Shown here: one piece after another, positions 35,896 through 47,361 of the stretch
Numbering within the stretch: position 1 is the first letter of the stretch
Layout of the letters: the number at the start of each line of letters is the position of its first letter
Source: Neckera pumila
Lineage: Eukaryota > Streptophyta > Bryopsida > Hypnales > Neckeraceae
Length of the DNA stretch: 64,000 nucleotides
Direction of reading: 5' to 3'
NCBI GenBank assembly: GCA_963969595.1
Contig: OZ018412.1
Span: 1,304,501 to 1,368,500 of the forward strand
The notes under the pieces: generated by a model
Databases searched by the model: none
Seen by the model: only the letters and a program-made list of their open reading frames with translations
Told to the model about the DNA's origin: nothing
Program-made: the position numbers and the translations under genes

Positions 35896-36828
35896 TCAAT
35901 CCCTAGAAGGCCGCTTGTCCCCTTGGGGGACAAACTAAGTCGGGCAAATACCTATGGTCTCAATATGAAGTGAATTTTTTGTGATTTGTGGAATTTGTGT
36001 GATTTTGCGAGAAATTTGAGGATATTTAATTTTTAGTTCAATTGATGCTCGGAAGTTAGAGTTATGACACAATAAGCAAAAACAAGTTTTGGCAGACCGC
36101 ACCAAAAATATTAAGAGAAAGTGAAACTAATTTTATCCTCAAATTTGTTTCTCAAAGACTACATTTTTGTCTACATGTGAAGCTTTGTTTCATTCAATTT
36201 GGACTAATAATGAGAAAGTTCTTCACAATCTTAGTTTTGGGGTTTACAGAAGAATCTGTGGTCCAAAAAAAATGGATGTTTCACTTTTGGATGTTATTTT
36301 CAAAATTTTCCCAAGGAATTTCTTAGACAATCTTAGATTTCCTTCCTACAACAATCTCACCGTTGAGATTATTGTGATCCAATTCCATCTAAAAGTTTTT
36401 AACAATTTTGTTTTTTCTTCCATCTTAAATTCACCTCTACTTAACAATTTTGTAATGAGTGAAAATGAAGTGGTTTTTTTCCGAACTTTTTTTGGTACAT
36501 TCTGAACTCAACTACTTAATGTAAATAAAGACAAAATCCAAATCATTAGTGTTAAAAATTTGAACTAAAAAGATTCAAAGCAAAAAAATATAGTTAAGCA
36601 AGGTGCCAAAAAACTTATTTTCTTCACTCTAAATGCATATATCTTATAATCTACATAGTCAAATTTTTTGAAATTTCTTTCACGTATTCATATACTAGTT
36701 AAGGAAAAGATCTTATAGTTGGATATGCAAAAAAAAAAAAGTTTTCATGGTTCTTTACTCTTTGCAATAACGATGACATTTTTTAGTGTTTTTTGATAGG
36801 AATATCACCTTGGTCCTCTAGGGGTTAA
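35896..36828. mobile_element. TTAA MITE inside element X
   Basis: Left end TCAATCCCTAGAAGGCCG with the block TTGTCCCCTTGGGGGACAA; right end TTGGTCCTCTAGGGGTTAA. Closely related along its length to 56563-57488, including the TACATGTGAAGCTTTGTTTC and TTGGACTAATAATGAGAAAG blocks. Confidence 0.75.
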
Positions 36829-36914
36829 TACAATTGGTCCTTCCATTGGATCTGAAATAGAAACTAAAGAAACATTTAATTGTTTCACATTGCAGTCCAT
36901 TGAAATTAGGATTT

Positions 36915-36946
36915 AAAGTGTAGGATTTAGGGTTTAGGGTTTAGGA
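36915..36946 (+). repeat. Short telomere-like patch
   Basis: About three TTTAGGG units in the spacer upstream of the plus-strand gene. Confidence 0.7.
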
Positions 36947-37023
36947 AATACTATTTAGGGAAGAGGATTAAAGCGTGAAAAAAGAAAATCAATCACACTT
37001 ACACATAAGTTCTACATGAATTC

Positions 37024-37059
37024 TACATTGGATGCTTCTTAAAGGAAGCATCCAATGTA
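37024..37059. other. Perfect 15-bp hairpin
   Basis: TACATTGGATGCTTC, a TTAAAG loop, then GAAGCATCCAATGTA. Lies just upstream of the promoter island of the 37672 gene. Not followed by a T-run; function unknown. Confidence 0.7.
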
Positions 37060-37109
37060 AAAACGAATCAAGATTTATTGCAAACTGTAGAATCCCACGA
37101 TTGGTCTTG

Positions 37110-37460
37110 TTCTCTCGTCAACCCAGGCGGTCGGCCCGGTCGGCCGTCCAAGCCGGTCGGCGTATGCGGTCGTCTCAGGCGGTCGGCCCCGGCAGGCGTC
37201 CGAAGCGGTTGGCGTACCCTAAAACTACCGTGTCAGGTTTGGATGGCTTCTTCAGTTGTATTTTCCGGTTCAGGCGGTCGGTAACATCCGAGGTAACATC
37301 GGAGCGGTCGCCGGGGTTGGTCGGCTCGCGGTCGGCAGCAGTTCGGATCGGACTGCGGCCGCGGCGACCGCCGCCGAGGCGGGCGGCGGCGGTCCGGGGC
37401 AGGTCCGGCGGCGGACGCCGCTTAGGTCTGGGGCCGGTCGGCTATAAAAGCGGACGGCCT
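37110..37460 (+). promoter_or_regulatory. GGTCGG-rich promoter island with TATA box
   Basis: A very GC-rich stretch with many GGTCGG, GGCGGTCGG and GGTCGGC units ends at GGTCGGCTATAAAAGCGGAC, with the TATA box at 37442-37450. This is about 225 bp before ATG 37672. Open frames here are compositional. Confidence 0.6.
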
Positions 37461-37671
37461 CCTCGGACCTCCTCACTTCAACTCCCCTTCGGTGCCAAGT
37501 TGGCTGATCTGTGTTGCTTTATGCGCCAGTTGCTCCTACATGGTGGAGAGTTGAAGTCATTGAGCTTTTGATACGAGAACTTTTTGACTATTTTACTTGT
37601 GCATATACATTGGAGGTCACTTGGGGAGTGTTTCTTGAATTGAAGGTGAAGGCAATTTCAAATTGCCAATC

Positions 37672-38922
37672 ATGATTGGTGAAGGTGATGCGGCTACTGA
37701 TGGGATGACTTCAGGTGGTGATAATACGAAAAGGATTAAACAGAAGGGAGCCAAACATGAGCTTCATTATGAGATTTTAGATAATCCTGACATCAAAGCC
37801 GAAAGCAGATGGGAGCAAAAGGAAGCAGAATGTTGGACCTCCAAAATCTGCAAGCAGTATGTTAAAATGTACCACATTGGCAAGTTGTGGCCTTGAGATT
37901 TTCACGAGGTCCACACACGGGCTTTTGGGTGCAAGCCAGGAAGTTGCCAAAACGAGCATTTTGTTCATCGATCGAAGGAGGTCTGGCAAGCACTTTTTGG
38001 AGACAAAAAAATGAGTAAGGGGTACATCAATTATACCTTGGCATCTATGGTTTATGCGGAACTCATACTGGGCCGCAAGGTGGATTGGAGTACGTTTCCT
38101 ACAACAGCACAGTGTCCACTTCTGATTGGAAGAAGCCAGAAAGATATTCCCCATTTTATCCGCAACTCCCAGGCACAACCAAAGGAAGTATTACAAATTA
38201 CTACAACGCCTACAACGAAGGTGGGGGAGGGGACAAGTGATGCAACGCAATTGGGTTCATTACGTGCCCTTGCGGAAGTTGGCAATGCCCTCGTGGGAGG
38301 TACAACAGAAGAAGTCTTCTCAACTCCTCCGGTGAAAGTGAGCAACGTCTCTTCGGCAGGCACGAAGAGACAGGTGTTTATGACTCCTCAAATGTGTTTG
38401 ACTTCCAAATCGATTTTGAGTATTGTGCTAGGTCAAGAGACTGCTCCAAACAAGCGTGGCCTTGCGATAGGAGATGGGACACCTTTTTTGCCACGATCAG
38501 AGGTTGGTGACAAAGAAGTTGCAAGGGCCAATGCTAGAATTGCTAGTCTTCTAGAGAGCAATGCTCTACAGCCCTTCATGTACACACCTCTTCCTCCTTC
38601 GTCTTCGCCGACAAGTCCTATTATAAGTCCAGAAATGGAAGTAGAACCGACGCGAAGAAACAGAAAAGAACCCCAGGACGATGCCATGAACTTTATCATT
38701 GATGGTAGAGAGACTCAAAACGAGCATCCACATTTGTCAGCTGCGGGTGATCACCCATTGGAGAACCTCAATCTAACGCCCACTACCAAGGAAGCGGACT
38801 TCCTGCTAGAGTGCAACAATCGATGGAGGAAGCATCAAGAAGAGCTCAAGAAAAATGACCCCAACCACAAGGCCAATAGCTCTGGGGTGATCAATAGGTT
38901 ACCGACTTACCGTAGTATATAG
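37672..38922 (+). pseudogene. Element X unknown gene, copy 2
   Basis: A plus-strand frame of 417 codons runs from ATG 37672 (MIGEGDAATDG) to TAG 38922, interrupted only by TGA at 37894-37896. The head (CWTSKICKQYVKMYHIGKLW, then NEHFVHRSKEVWQ, YTLASMVYAELILGRKVDW) aligns with the minus-strand gene at 31105-32216. The tails differ: here a Pro/Ser/Thr-rich region and a final NNRWRKHQEELKK helix. The last eight codons lie inside the right TIR, whose inner edge is at 38897. The TGA fits a CGA-to-TGA change. A short intron at the stop cannot be excluded. Family unknown. Confidence 0.6.
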
Positions 38923-41900
38923 AATTATAGAGATACAGAAGTAGTTGATAAATGTAGAGGTGAGGATTTATCGTATGTAGAGGACGTAGTATATATGCAC
39001 ATATAATGTATACCAATGTATGTGGAATTGGACATACATTTTGATTTTTTGTGTGTTTTTCAAATTGTAATGAATACAAGTGTTTACTCTATGAACTGTA
39101 TGCTTTGTTTGGATGTAAAGTGCAATATTTCTTGTTAATGGATATTGGATTGGCTCGGTTGCATGACAAATAGCATGATATATGACATTTGGATATTTTG
39201 AACTTAGGCGTGAAGCGACACATTTGTAGGGTGAAAGGAATATTAAAAAAATGTGAAGATCCGAAAGGCCAAAAAGTGAGGTGCAAAATATGAAGAAAAT
39301 TTTAATTCACACCATTCAAAGGATTTATGAGGATTTAAATTTTATACCATTTCAAGGATTCAAATCCCCTATCCACAAAGAAATAAGATGTGAAAAGAAA
39401 AGTAGAATATGAAACCAATGAAAGTACGTAACTAAATATGAAAAGGTGTCAATTTGAACCCAAAAAATTTCCCTAAGAAAAGTTTGTTTTTGAAAAATTA
39501 AGGGTGTGAACTTAACCCCTGAACCTTGTTGACTATAAATTCACCAAAAACGCTCCAAAATTGCCATTCCCCAAAAAAGTACCAAATTTTAGAAATAAAA
39601 TATTGTTGAACACGTGTAACCATAGAATCTTGTAGTGAACTGGTTTAAGAAGATGTGGGAAAAATTTTAGAATTTTCCACCATGTACATTGCAAGATAGC
39701 AAGGTTTGAATTGACAGAAATGCTTTTTGGGTTCTTACAAAAAACCAGAGAGGTACACTTCACAAGGTGTCATTTGTATGAAAAAGCGTTGAAAATGGTG
39801 GTTACTCTTTGCCTCTTTGGATTCGGTTTTGAAGTCAAGTTGGCTCTATGCTTAAGAATTTCCAGATCATTTGGAATTGTAGAACATACAGGAAAAAATA
39901 GTATGTAGAAAGAAGTAGAGAATGATTAAGACCACTAAATTCTTAAGAATTGAATTATATAATTGGAAAACGCCAATCCAAATGGTTATAATGTTGTAAT
40001 AACCTATCCACATCCAATTTTCTTTTTTTTTCCAAAGATATTGAAAATGGAATTGAACAAAGGACTACAAAGTTCATTTTTTGAGGCAGGAATCCACAAC
40101 TACCCGCAAACTAGATCACCTCACAATTGTGATCTCATAAATGAAAATGAAATAAATCCAAAGCTGAAGTTGCATATATAGATCTGGAGAACCAATTTCA
40201 AATTTTATTTTTTTCTTAAAGTGATTTTTTAAGAATTTTTTGAGCTGCCCACCAAGCATTAAAAATCACATATCATACAATAACATTTTAATTGTGCTGT
40301 ACTATTGTTAGAAGTTATGAAGAATGTCGGACCTTAAAGCTACTCCTCCTAAAAATGATGTGTGAAAATTTGAAAGCAAAAAATAAAAACTTTGCTTGTA
40401 GTATTGTAGTAAGCTCCCCGAAATGTTGTGTTCTCCAAAATGCATGTTCAATGCCTTAGGGATTAAATTAATACTTTGACAGGAGTCGTAGTATCTTACC
40501 CAAAATAAGATGGTGTGAAAATAATTTAAAAAAAATGTACGACAACCATAGTGAGACAATGTTATTCCCCCCCTCCTCCAAGGTAGTGTGCAAAAATAGA
40601 ATTTTTTTTTCTACACCGACTGAAGTGTTTTCCCACAAAAAGTAGGGTGTGATAATAAACCAAAAATTCCACACCTATTAAATTTTCTGGTTTCTGTTTT
40701 TTTGAAGTTCATAATTTCTTCTTTTGGTAATCTCGACTTTTCTATTGCTCTTGTTTGGTTACTTCAATGCAATGGTAGTCGCATTTTCATAGCAAGCAGT
40801 TGCATGACATTGCGAGATGGCCTTTGTTCTTAATAACTATTAATTCCTTTAATAAAAATCAGCACTCCTCAAAAGATCCTTAATTCATTTCAATCAGTTA
40901 CATCACTCCAAGCAATTCTTGCCATGGCCAGAACTTCTCAAAGACACTTCCACAAAATTCGATTTCCACTCAGACACCCACGTGCCTTCATTGTTGAGTT
41001 CCCTGTTCCATTACTCCTATAGCATTCAGTAGCTTGCACCCTAAACCCAAACAAAAGGGGAAAAAACAAGTTTTCTGTACAACTTGTATGACAAGATTAT
41101 TTGGCTTCGTGTCATCTAAACTTATAGTTTTTTATCTATTGATATTCATTTTTAAAATTTTTTTTCTTCAATATTTGAGGGAAAAATTTAAGAAACAAAT
41201 TTAGGAAATCATAACAAAATTTTCATTCATTATAGAATTGGTAAATGGAACTAGGTTTCAAAATAAAGAGAAAATTTGAAATATGAAATTGAAATTCAGA
41301 ACAAAACTCCCTTTCGGTGTATTGTATCCTTTTTATCAATGGAAATTGTTCATGTGTTTCAAAAAAAAAAGAAATTCAGAACACAACTATACCAAAGCTC
41401 ACATTATTTTAGAAACCGATTAGAAGCATATGTATTAATTTCTTCCGAGAACTTGTAAAAACGGGTCGGGGTTTGGGTCAGGTCGGTCGCCCAGGCGGTT
41501 CGAGTTGGGGTTGGGCTCACCGGTCGTCTGATCGTTCGGTCGGGTTTCGGTCGGTCAGGTTTTCATTCGGGTTTTTGGACGGGTTTTCGGACGGTCAGCT
41601 GCTCGGTCGGGTATTAGTCGGGTTTTTGGTCAGTCTGTCCGATTTTGGGTCTATCCGAATTTCAATCGGGTCGGCGGTCGGGTATTCGGTCGATCAAGGT
41701 TTCAGTCGGGTTTTCTGTCCTTCGGTCGCATTTTCGGTCGGTCCAGTTTTCGGCCGGGTTTTCGGGGGCTATTCGGTCGGTCAGGTTTTCGGACGAGTTT
41801 TCAATCGGGTTTTCGGACGGTCAGGTGTTCGGTCGGGTATTCGGTTGGGTTTTCGGTCGTTTGGTCCGGTTTTTGGTTGGTCCGAATTGCGGTCGGGTCG

Positions 41901-42242
41901 GCGGTCGGGTCGGCGGTCGGGTATTGTGTCGATGAAGGTTTTGGTCGGGTTTTTGGTCAAGTTTTCAGCCCTGCGGTCGCATTTTTGGCCGATCTGGTTT
42001 TGGTCTGGTTTTTGGTGGGGTATTCGATCGGTCTGGTTTTCGGTCGGGTTTTCGGTCATTCGATTGTGTTTTTGGGTCGGTCAGGTATTCGGTCAGTCGG
42101 GTTTTCGGTTGGGTCTTCAGTCGGTCCGGTTTTTGGTCGCGGAATTTACCATGTAGGTAAAAAACGTAAAAAGTGAATGTCACAGGACGTTACAGGGGCA
42201 GCGTCCCCGGACTCTGGACGTCCGTCCAGACGTCCTGACAAC
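38897..42242 (+). repeat. Right TIR of element X
   Basis: Reverse complement of 22527-25893. The outermost end differs by an extra 12-bp GTCCAGACGTCC-type duplication (near 42220-42235) and by a rearranged minisatellite. Contains the mirrored MITE at 39512-40467. Confidence 0.9.
41473..42150 (+). repeat. GGTCGGGTTTTC minisatellite in right TIR (copy 3)
   Basis: Same unit as copies 1 and 2 but with different unit order and length. The open frames are repeat artefacts. Confidence 0.88.
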
Positions 42243-42391
42243 GCTGGTCACTTACCATGGTGTTAGTGAAGATGGAAGACAAGCTCTTTATACGAGTAGG
42301 TAGGTAGGAGGTAGAACAAACCATATGGGATAAGTGTAATGGGATGTGTAGGCTCATAGTTAAGTGCAAAAGTAGGAATTGTGATAAAAGT

Positions 42392-42717
42392 AGAATTTCA
42401 AACCTCATTTTGGTATAGTAGAAAAAAAAATTTCAAAAAAATTTGAATTAGAAAAGGTGGGAAATCAAGCCAAATTTCATTTTAAAAAATCTATTTTACA
42501 TTTCAAGCCTCCAATCAAAAGTTATGGACAAATTTCAGAGAGGAAGTTTGAAATTGTCACGGAAAATGTCCCTTCCAACTTCTCTCTAAAATTTGTCCAT
42601 AACTTTTGATGGAAGATTCAAAATTTCAAACGGATCTTTGGAAATAAATCTTTTCTCATTTCGAATTTTTTTGGAAAAAATTATTTAACTATGCTAAAAT
42701 GAGGTCTAAAATTTTAC
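42392..42717. repeat. Imperfect foldback (~325 bp) beside element X
   Basis: The left arm from ACCTCATTTTGGTATAGT through CAAAAGTTATGGACAAATTT pairs with the right arm AAATTTGTCCATAACTTTTG through ACTATGCTAAAATGAGGT. The loop region is near 42552-42574. A transcript would form a long hairpin. No gene. Confidence 0.75.
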
Positions 42718-44880
42718 TTTGAGGATTTTTTAACGGATTGCCAAATCAACTAGGCAAACTTTGTTTTTGGTCAAAAACAACACAATTGTGTTGATTGCTA
42801 TTTTTGTCAAAAATTCATTGGCCGGAATCACCTTAAAGCACTTAATCTTATATTAATTAGGTCCCCCTTTTTGTAGTGTTAGTTGCTTTTAAGTTGTATA
42901 CTAATTGTTGTTGTTTTCTAGTTGTTTTCTTGTTGTTTTCTAGTTGCTTCCAAAGTTCATTCCCATTTGTCTTGTATCAATTGTCCAATATCAATTGTAA
43001 GGACTACCATTAGGTTGGAAATATAAGACTTGTAAATTGTTGTAGTCTTATGCAATGAATTTTTTTGATTTAATTCTAAGATTTCTATGATTTGTAGATT
43101 TCTATAGAGTACCAATTTTCTAGAATTTATAGAATTTATAAAATCAAATCTATTAAATCTATATTTATCGTATAATTTATAAAATCAAATCTATTAAATA
43201 CCAATATTTGAATTTTTGAAATCTAAAAATACAATAGATTTGGAATTTTGAAATCTAAAAAAGAAAAAATTTGAAATTCTAAAATCTAGAAGAAAGGTAG
43301 ATTTGAAATTCTAAAATCTAAAAAAATGGTAGTTCTGAAGTTCAAAAATCTTGAAAAACGGCAATTCTAAAATTTTGAAGTCTACAAATCAATGAGATTA
43401 ATGTTCTAAAATCTACAAGTTGTAAACAAATTGCAAATGAGATAGTGTCCACTGCAACTACAAGTCTTCTAAGAAGTCTCCAAATTATCACCAATCGCAA
43501 ACCAGACACAAATGTCCAGTGCAACTGAAAACCAGTTGTATAGTGTAGCCGCAAAACCCTGATTTCCTTCTAGTGACCTCATAAAGCCTACACAGACAAA
43601 ATTACCTAAAACAAATTTAAATTGTATACAAAATGAATTGATGATTATTTCCTATTTGGATGTTGACACAGGTCTTCAAGAATGAATCTAGCTATCAAAA
43701 GAAATTGAAAATGAACCACCAACAACATAATTTGAAATTGGAGTTTAGCAGCAAAGTTTGTTATTTCTTGTTCCTTTGTTACTATTGAATGTAGGTATAT
43801 GACGACAATTTTGGCTAAACTTTGGTAAATTAAGCAAGATTTTGTTGGGTACAAATTACTCAAGCCTAGCTTTTCCATGATTTGTTTGCGACTCTGAGGC
43901 AATTTGTATCGCAGGCAAGGTGTAGTTTAGGATAGGGCTCGTGCTTATGGATCCAGACAAAACTCCATTCTATAACACTTCAAATTTAAACATATGGCAA
44001 AGTTTCCAATGCATAGATAGATCTACTAATTCATGTTGTTCAAGGATTGTAAATACTCTCTAGGATTGTTTACTTGTAAACTATCTACTGTGTTTACAGG
44101 ACACCTAATTAGTTGCCCCCCCTCCCTCCTAAAAAACAAGAGCCGTTGATTTTTTATTTTTTTTAAATTACAAACCACCCCACCACCATTGATCAAAAAA
44201 ACTTTGATACACATACACATACGGATACACATACGGATACTTAGACGAATATAATATACAACTACAACTACAGATATATGGATACAAATACGTATATTAA
44301 CTACGGATATGGGTGCGGATTGCATACAGATACGGATACTTGGGAAACACAGAGTTATCCCATATTGATTGTGAGATCAATATGGGATTGAAAATTACAA
44401 AGCGGGGGGGGGAGGGGGGAGGTTCTGAAGAAAATGAATTTGAAATATTTTGGGGGGGTTGGCGAGAGGATTTAAAAAAATTAAAAATTAAAAAATAAAT
44501 CTTTTTTTTGGGGGGGGTGAGGGTCTTTTGAGTGGATGGTGAGGGAGCTGTGAGGGAACAAGAAAAGGATGAAACAACAGAGCCATCAGTACATGAAGGA
44601 AACATAATTTACTGCAAAAGGAGATAAAAAGAAGCTACCCTAATATAATAGACATATAATTAACCGCAAAGGATCTTAAACATGATTACCCAAGCATAAA
44701 TTGGCAACAATAGTTGGAAAGCATAACTTACATTGCTGAAATCGGGTCGTTGTTCCTTTGGAATTCCATGCTTTGAAACACTACAGCACCGCATGGAAAA
44801 GAAAAGTCAATTGTTCCAATTAAAATAATGAAATCTGAACCAGAGATAACAAGAAAAACAAAAAACAACAAAGACCAGAA
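42718..44880. other. No gene; simple and degenerate repeats
   Basis: At 43205-43400 an A/T-rich minisatellite repeats GAAATTCTAAAATCTA-type units. At 44215-44300 ACGGATACACAT-type hexamers repeat. G-runs occur near 44404 and 44450. No exon supported. Confidence 0.5.
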
Positions 44881-45062
44881 ATAACAAAATTTGCCAATGT
44901 CCCAAGTACTCCCAACCAAATGCCCAGGCCACGACAAGTAGCAATTAGGCAAGCCATCCTCTGGACAACTTCACCAGATGACCCAGCAAGAAGGGCTGCT
45001 CCTAGATCTGTTGCGATGATGGTAATGAATGATGGCTGCACATTAGCAAAGGTGGCCCGCAG
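44880..45062 (-). CDS. Possible isolated exon, hydrophobic helical peptide
   Basis: The minus strand reads RATFANVQPSFITIIATD, then GAALLAGSSGEVVQRM, ACLIATCRGLGIWLGVL and GTLANF, a regular helical and partly hydrophobic sequence. It follows a possible acceptor in a pyrimidine/CTG-rich stretch near 45060. The frame then runs into poor sequence, with a weak donor near 44888. No family recognised and no neighbouring exons found. It may be a gene fragment. Confidence 0.25.
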
Positions 45063-47361
45063 CAGCAGCAGTGATGAATAGCAAGTAACTTAGTTCAGTT
45101 CAACTCAACTAAGGTAAAAGACCCCCATTGCGGTCAAATGGTCCATGATGGACACCTAATGACCCCATTGTGTTTTTTCATACGACAATCAATGCCTTAC
45201 ATGGTAGTTATGGAATAATTAGTAACCTCAATAGGTACTTTGAACTTTTCAGTGTAAAATTCTTTGTAAAAACTAATTTTTTAGATCTTCCATGTTTGAA
45301 AATGTTGTGACTGCATTGGCTAGGAAGATGACTATATTGGATTTAGATTTTGTTGGTCATGAGGTGGCCTATAGACCCCTATAGGCTGATCACTTCAAAA
45401 ATTTAGAACTAATTCATACTTGGTCCAAAATATATAATTTCAAATGTCTCCACTGTCTCTCCACTTATTTTTATGTGGGAAAAAATTTGAAAAATTTCAG
45501 CAATGGCATGAGGGTAGATTCCAAAGTTTTTTGTTTGTTTTTTCTTTTTTTCTTTTTTTCTTTTTCTAGATTTCTAATTCAAGTATCTATATGAGAAATA
45601 GACTTGTACATGATCTCTAGATTATCACAAATATCTTCCTATAGATGGGATGGAAGCAACATGATTATATTGACACAATCTATTACTTTTCTTAGATATT
45701 ACTGCCAGTGGCAGATATCTTACAATTCTTGACTTCATTATGCTTGTTTATTTGTTTTTAGCAATACCCTCTATGGAAAAAGATATTGCTAAGAATAATC
45801 TCAAACGTCTCCATTTATTATGCTTGTTAGTTTAAGCAATAACCTTGGAAAATATCCGGTTATAAATAAACGCCTCTATGTCTCAGCTAAACTACCTCTT
45901 ACAGGTATTAATCAGACTTTTTCATTCATAGCTGTAGCAGTAAGAGAGTTGATGCATTCACCAACAGCTATGTACAGCTTAACGACCCATTCACACACTG
46001 GAACTTACCTGCCTCCAGTTAATTTCAGTTAAGTTTTGGTTTAAATCCATAACTACTTACTAATTTGCAAAGATGACGGACCTAATTACTACCTGAATTG
46101 GGGGCCATTTGCATTAATGTATTGGGTTTCCGTGTAATTAGGCACATTGGCACATCAAGCTACTTCCAAGTTAGCATGCTAGAGTTAACTTATGGTCTGG
46201 ACCTACCTACATAAGCTTACACTACCTCTGCCTTACACATTGGAGTTTTCACAGTTCAAACTCTCTAGCTTCCAAGGATATGTTAGCACTGTTACACTGC
46301 GATTCACTCTGAGTTGATTTACACTGATAGAGTTTCCTCCTCTCCACTAAAGTATATGCTCTCTTGCTCTCTTTAACTGAAGTTACAAGTATCTCTGTCC
46401 TTCAGTTTCTGGGCAGGGAATAGTGCATTTGCGTCAAGATGGCTGCTACACAAGCATCGTCAAATAGCCAGGTTGTGATGTTGCTTTGATATTTTGGTTG
46501 GACTGTACAGGGGCTGTTTTGTTCTAGGAGATTTTGTATGAAAACAATGACAAGTGACTTTGGACTTAAGACACCTTGCATGCACACTGAAACTAACTAA
46601 TTGTTCGTTTTTGTGTATGGGTGTAGGTGAGGCCCAAGTCCTCATAAAATTTCTTTGTCTACATAAACAAGGATGATTTCCTACATTCCTTATAAGTTCC
46701 ATTTAGAAGAAAAGAATGTATAGAATCACAGTATTATGTTTCTTCAAATTTCAGGAGCCTACCTTGATATGACCTTACTTGTTACATCATGATTGTACAT
46801 GGTCTCTTAGGATTTATGTACCTTTGAATACTGATTTTATTGCATATGGACATGAGTATTCTCTTCTACTGCACTAGATTTATTTTCAAGCTTTTTTAAA
46901 ATACATGATGGCTAGTAGCTGGATCAATTACTACTGACACTAGATAGAGAGAAGCAATGGTTGAGGTTATAAGTGATGAAAACAAGGATAAGCAATTCTT
47001 ATGCATAAGATGTGATTGGATCGGAATAGTGCTCTGTTGAGAAACAGAGGTGTTCCAAGACAAGGATTTTTTTTTGTTTTTCTGAACAAATGGGGAGAAT
47101 CCACTGCATTAAAAAACAAAACAATACAAAATAGCCAAGCCATGAGGCTGGACAATGAAGAGAACATGAGCAAAAAGGACCAAAGAAAACAAAGAAATCA
47201 AAGAACCCTAGGTAAAACTACATACATGAGGGCCACACCCTTGCCACCCAGTAATGCCACCCTCCCTTAACGCTAACAACTTGAAGCAAAGCCAGATTTT
47301 ATCAAATTTGAGCCACGCAGAGTCTGCAAGGTCATGTTGGAGCTTAGCGGTCGTTTGAGCC
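45063..47361. other. Intergenic, no supported gene
   Basis: AT-rich. One isolated start-like context (AAGATGGCTGCTACAC at 46436-46451, followed by CAG|GTTGTG) resembles a tiny first exon, but no second exon could be attached. Poly-pyrimidine and A-rich patches lie near 47065-47120. Confidence 0.35.

Larger units (their letters stand above)
22527..42242. mobile_element. Element X: 19.7-kb element with 3.35-kb terminal inverted repeats
   Basis: The two ends are long inverted repeats (22527-25893 and 38897-42242; mirror sum 64789-64791) beginning GTTGTCAGGACGTC. The 13-kb interior carries a kinase-like gene and two paralogous unknown genes, all broken, plus a 2.2-kb degenerate tandem array and several MITEs. 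No obvious target-site duplication was found (left flank AACTGA, right flank GCTGGT), and no transposase or integrase was recognised. It could be a non-autonomous giant TIR transposon, a foldback-type element or an inverted segmental duplication. Confidence 0.6.

Noticed and set aside
22527..42242. Integrated viral genome
   Set aside because: No capsid, polymerase or packaging gene seen; the upstream regions have plant-like TATA promoters.
46439..46474. Tiny first exon ATGGCTGCTACACAAGC ending CAG|GTTGTG
   Set aside because: Good start context, but no following exon could be found; too short to support alone.
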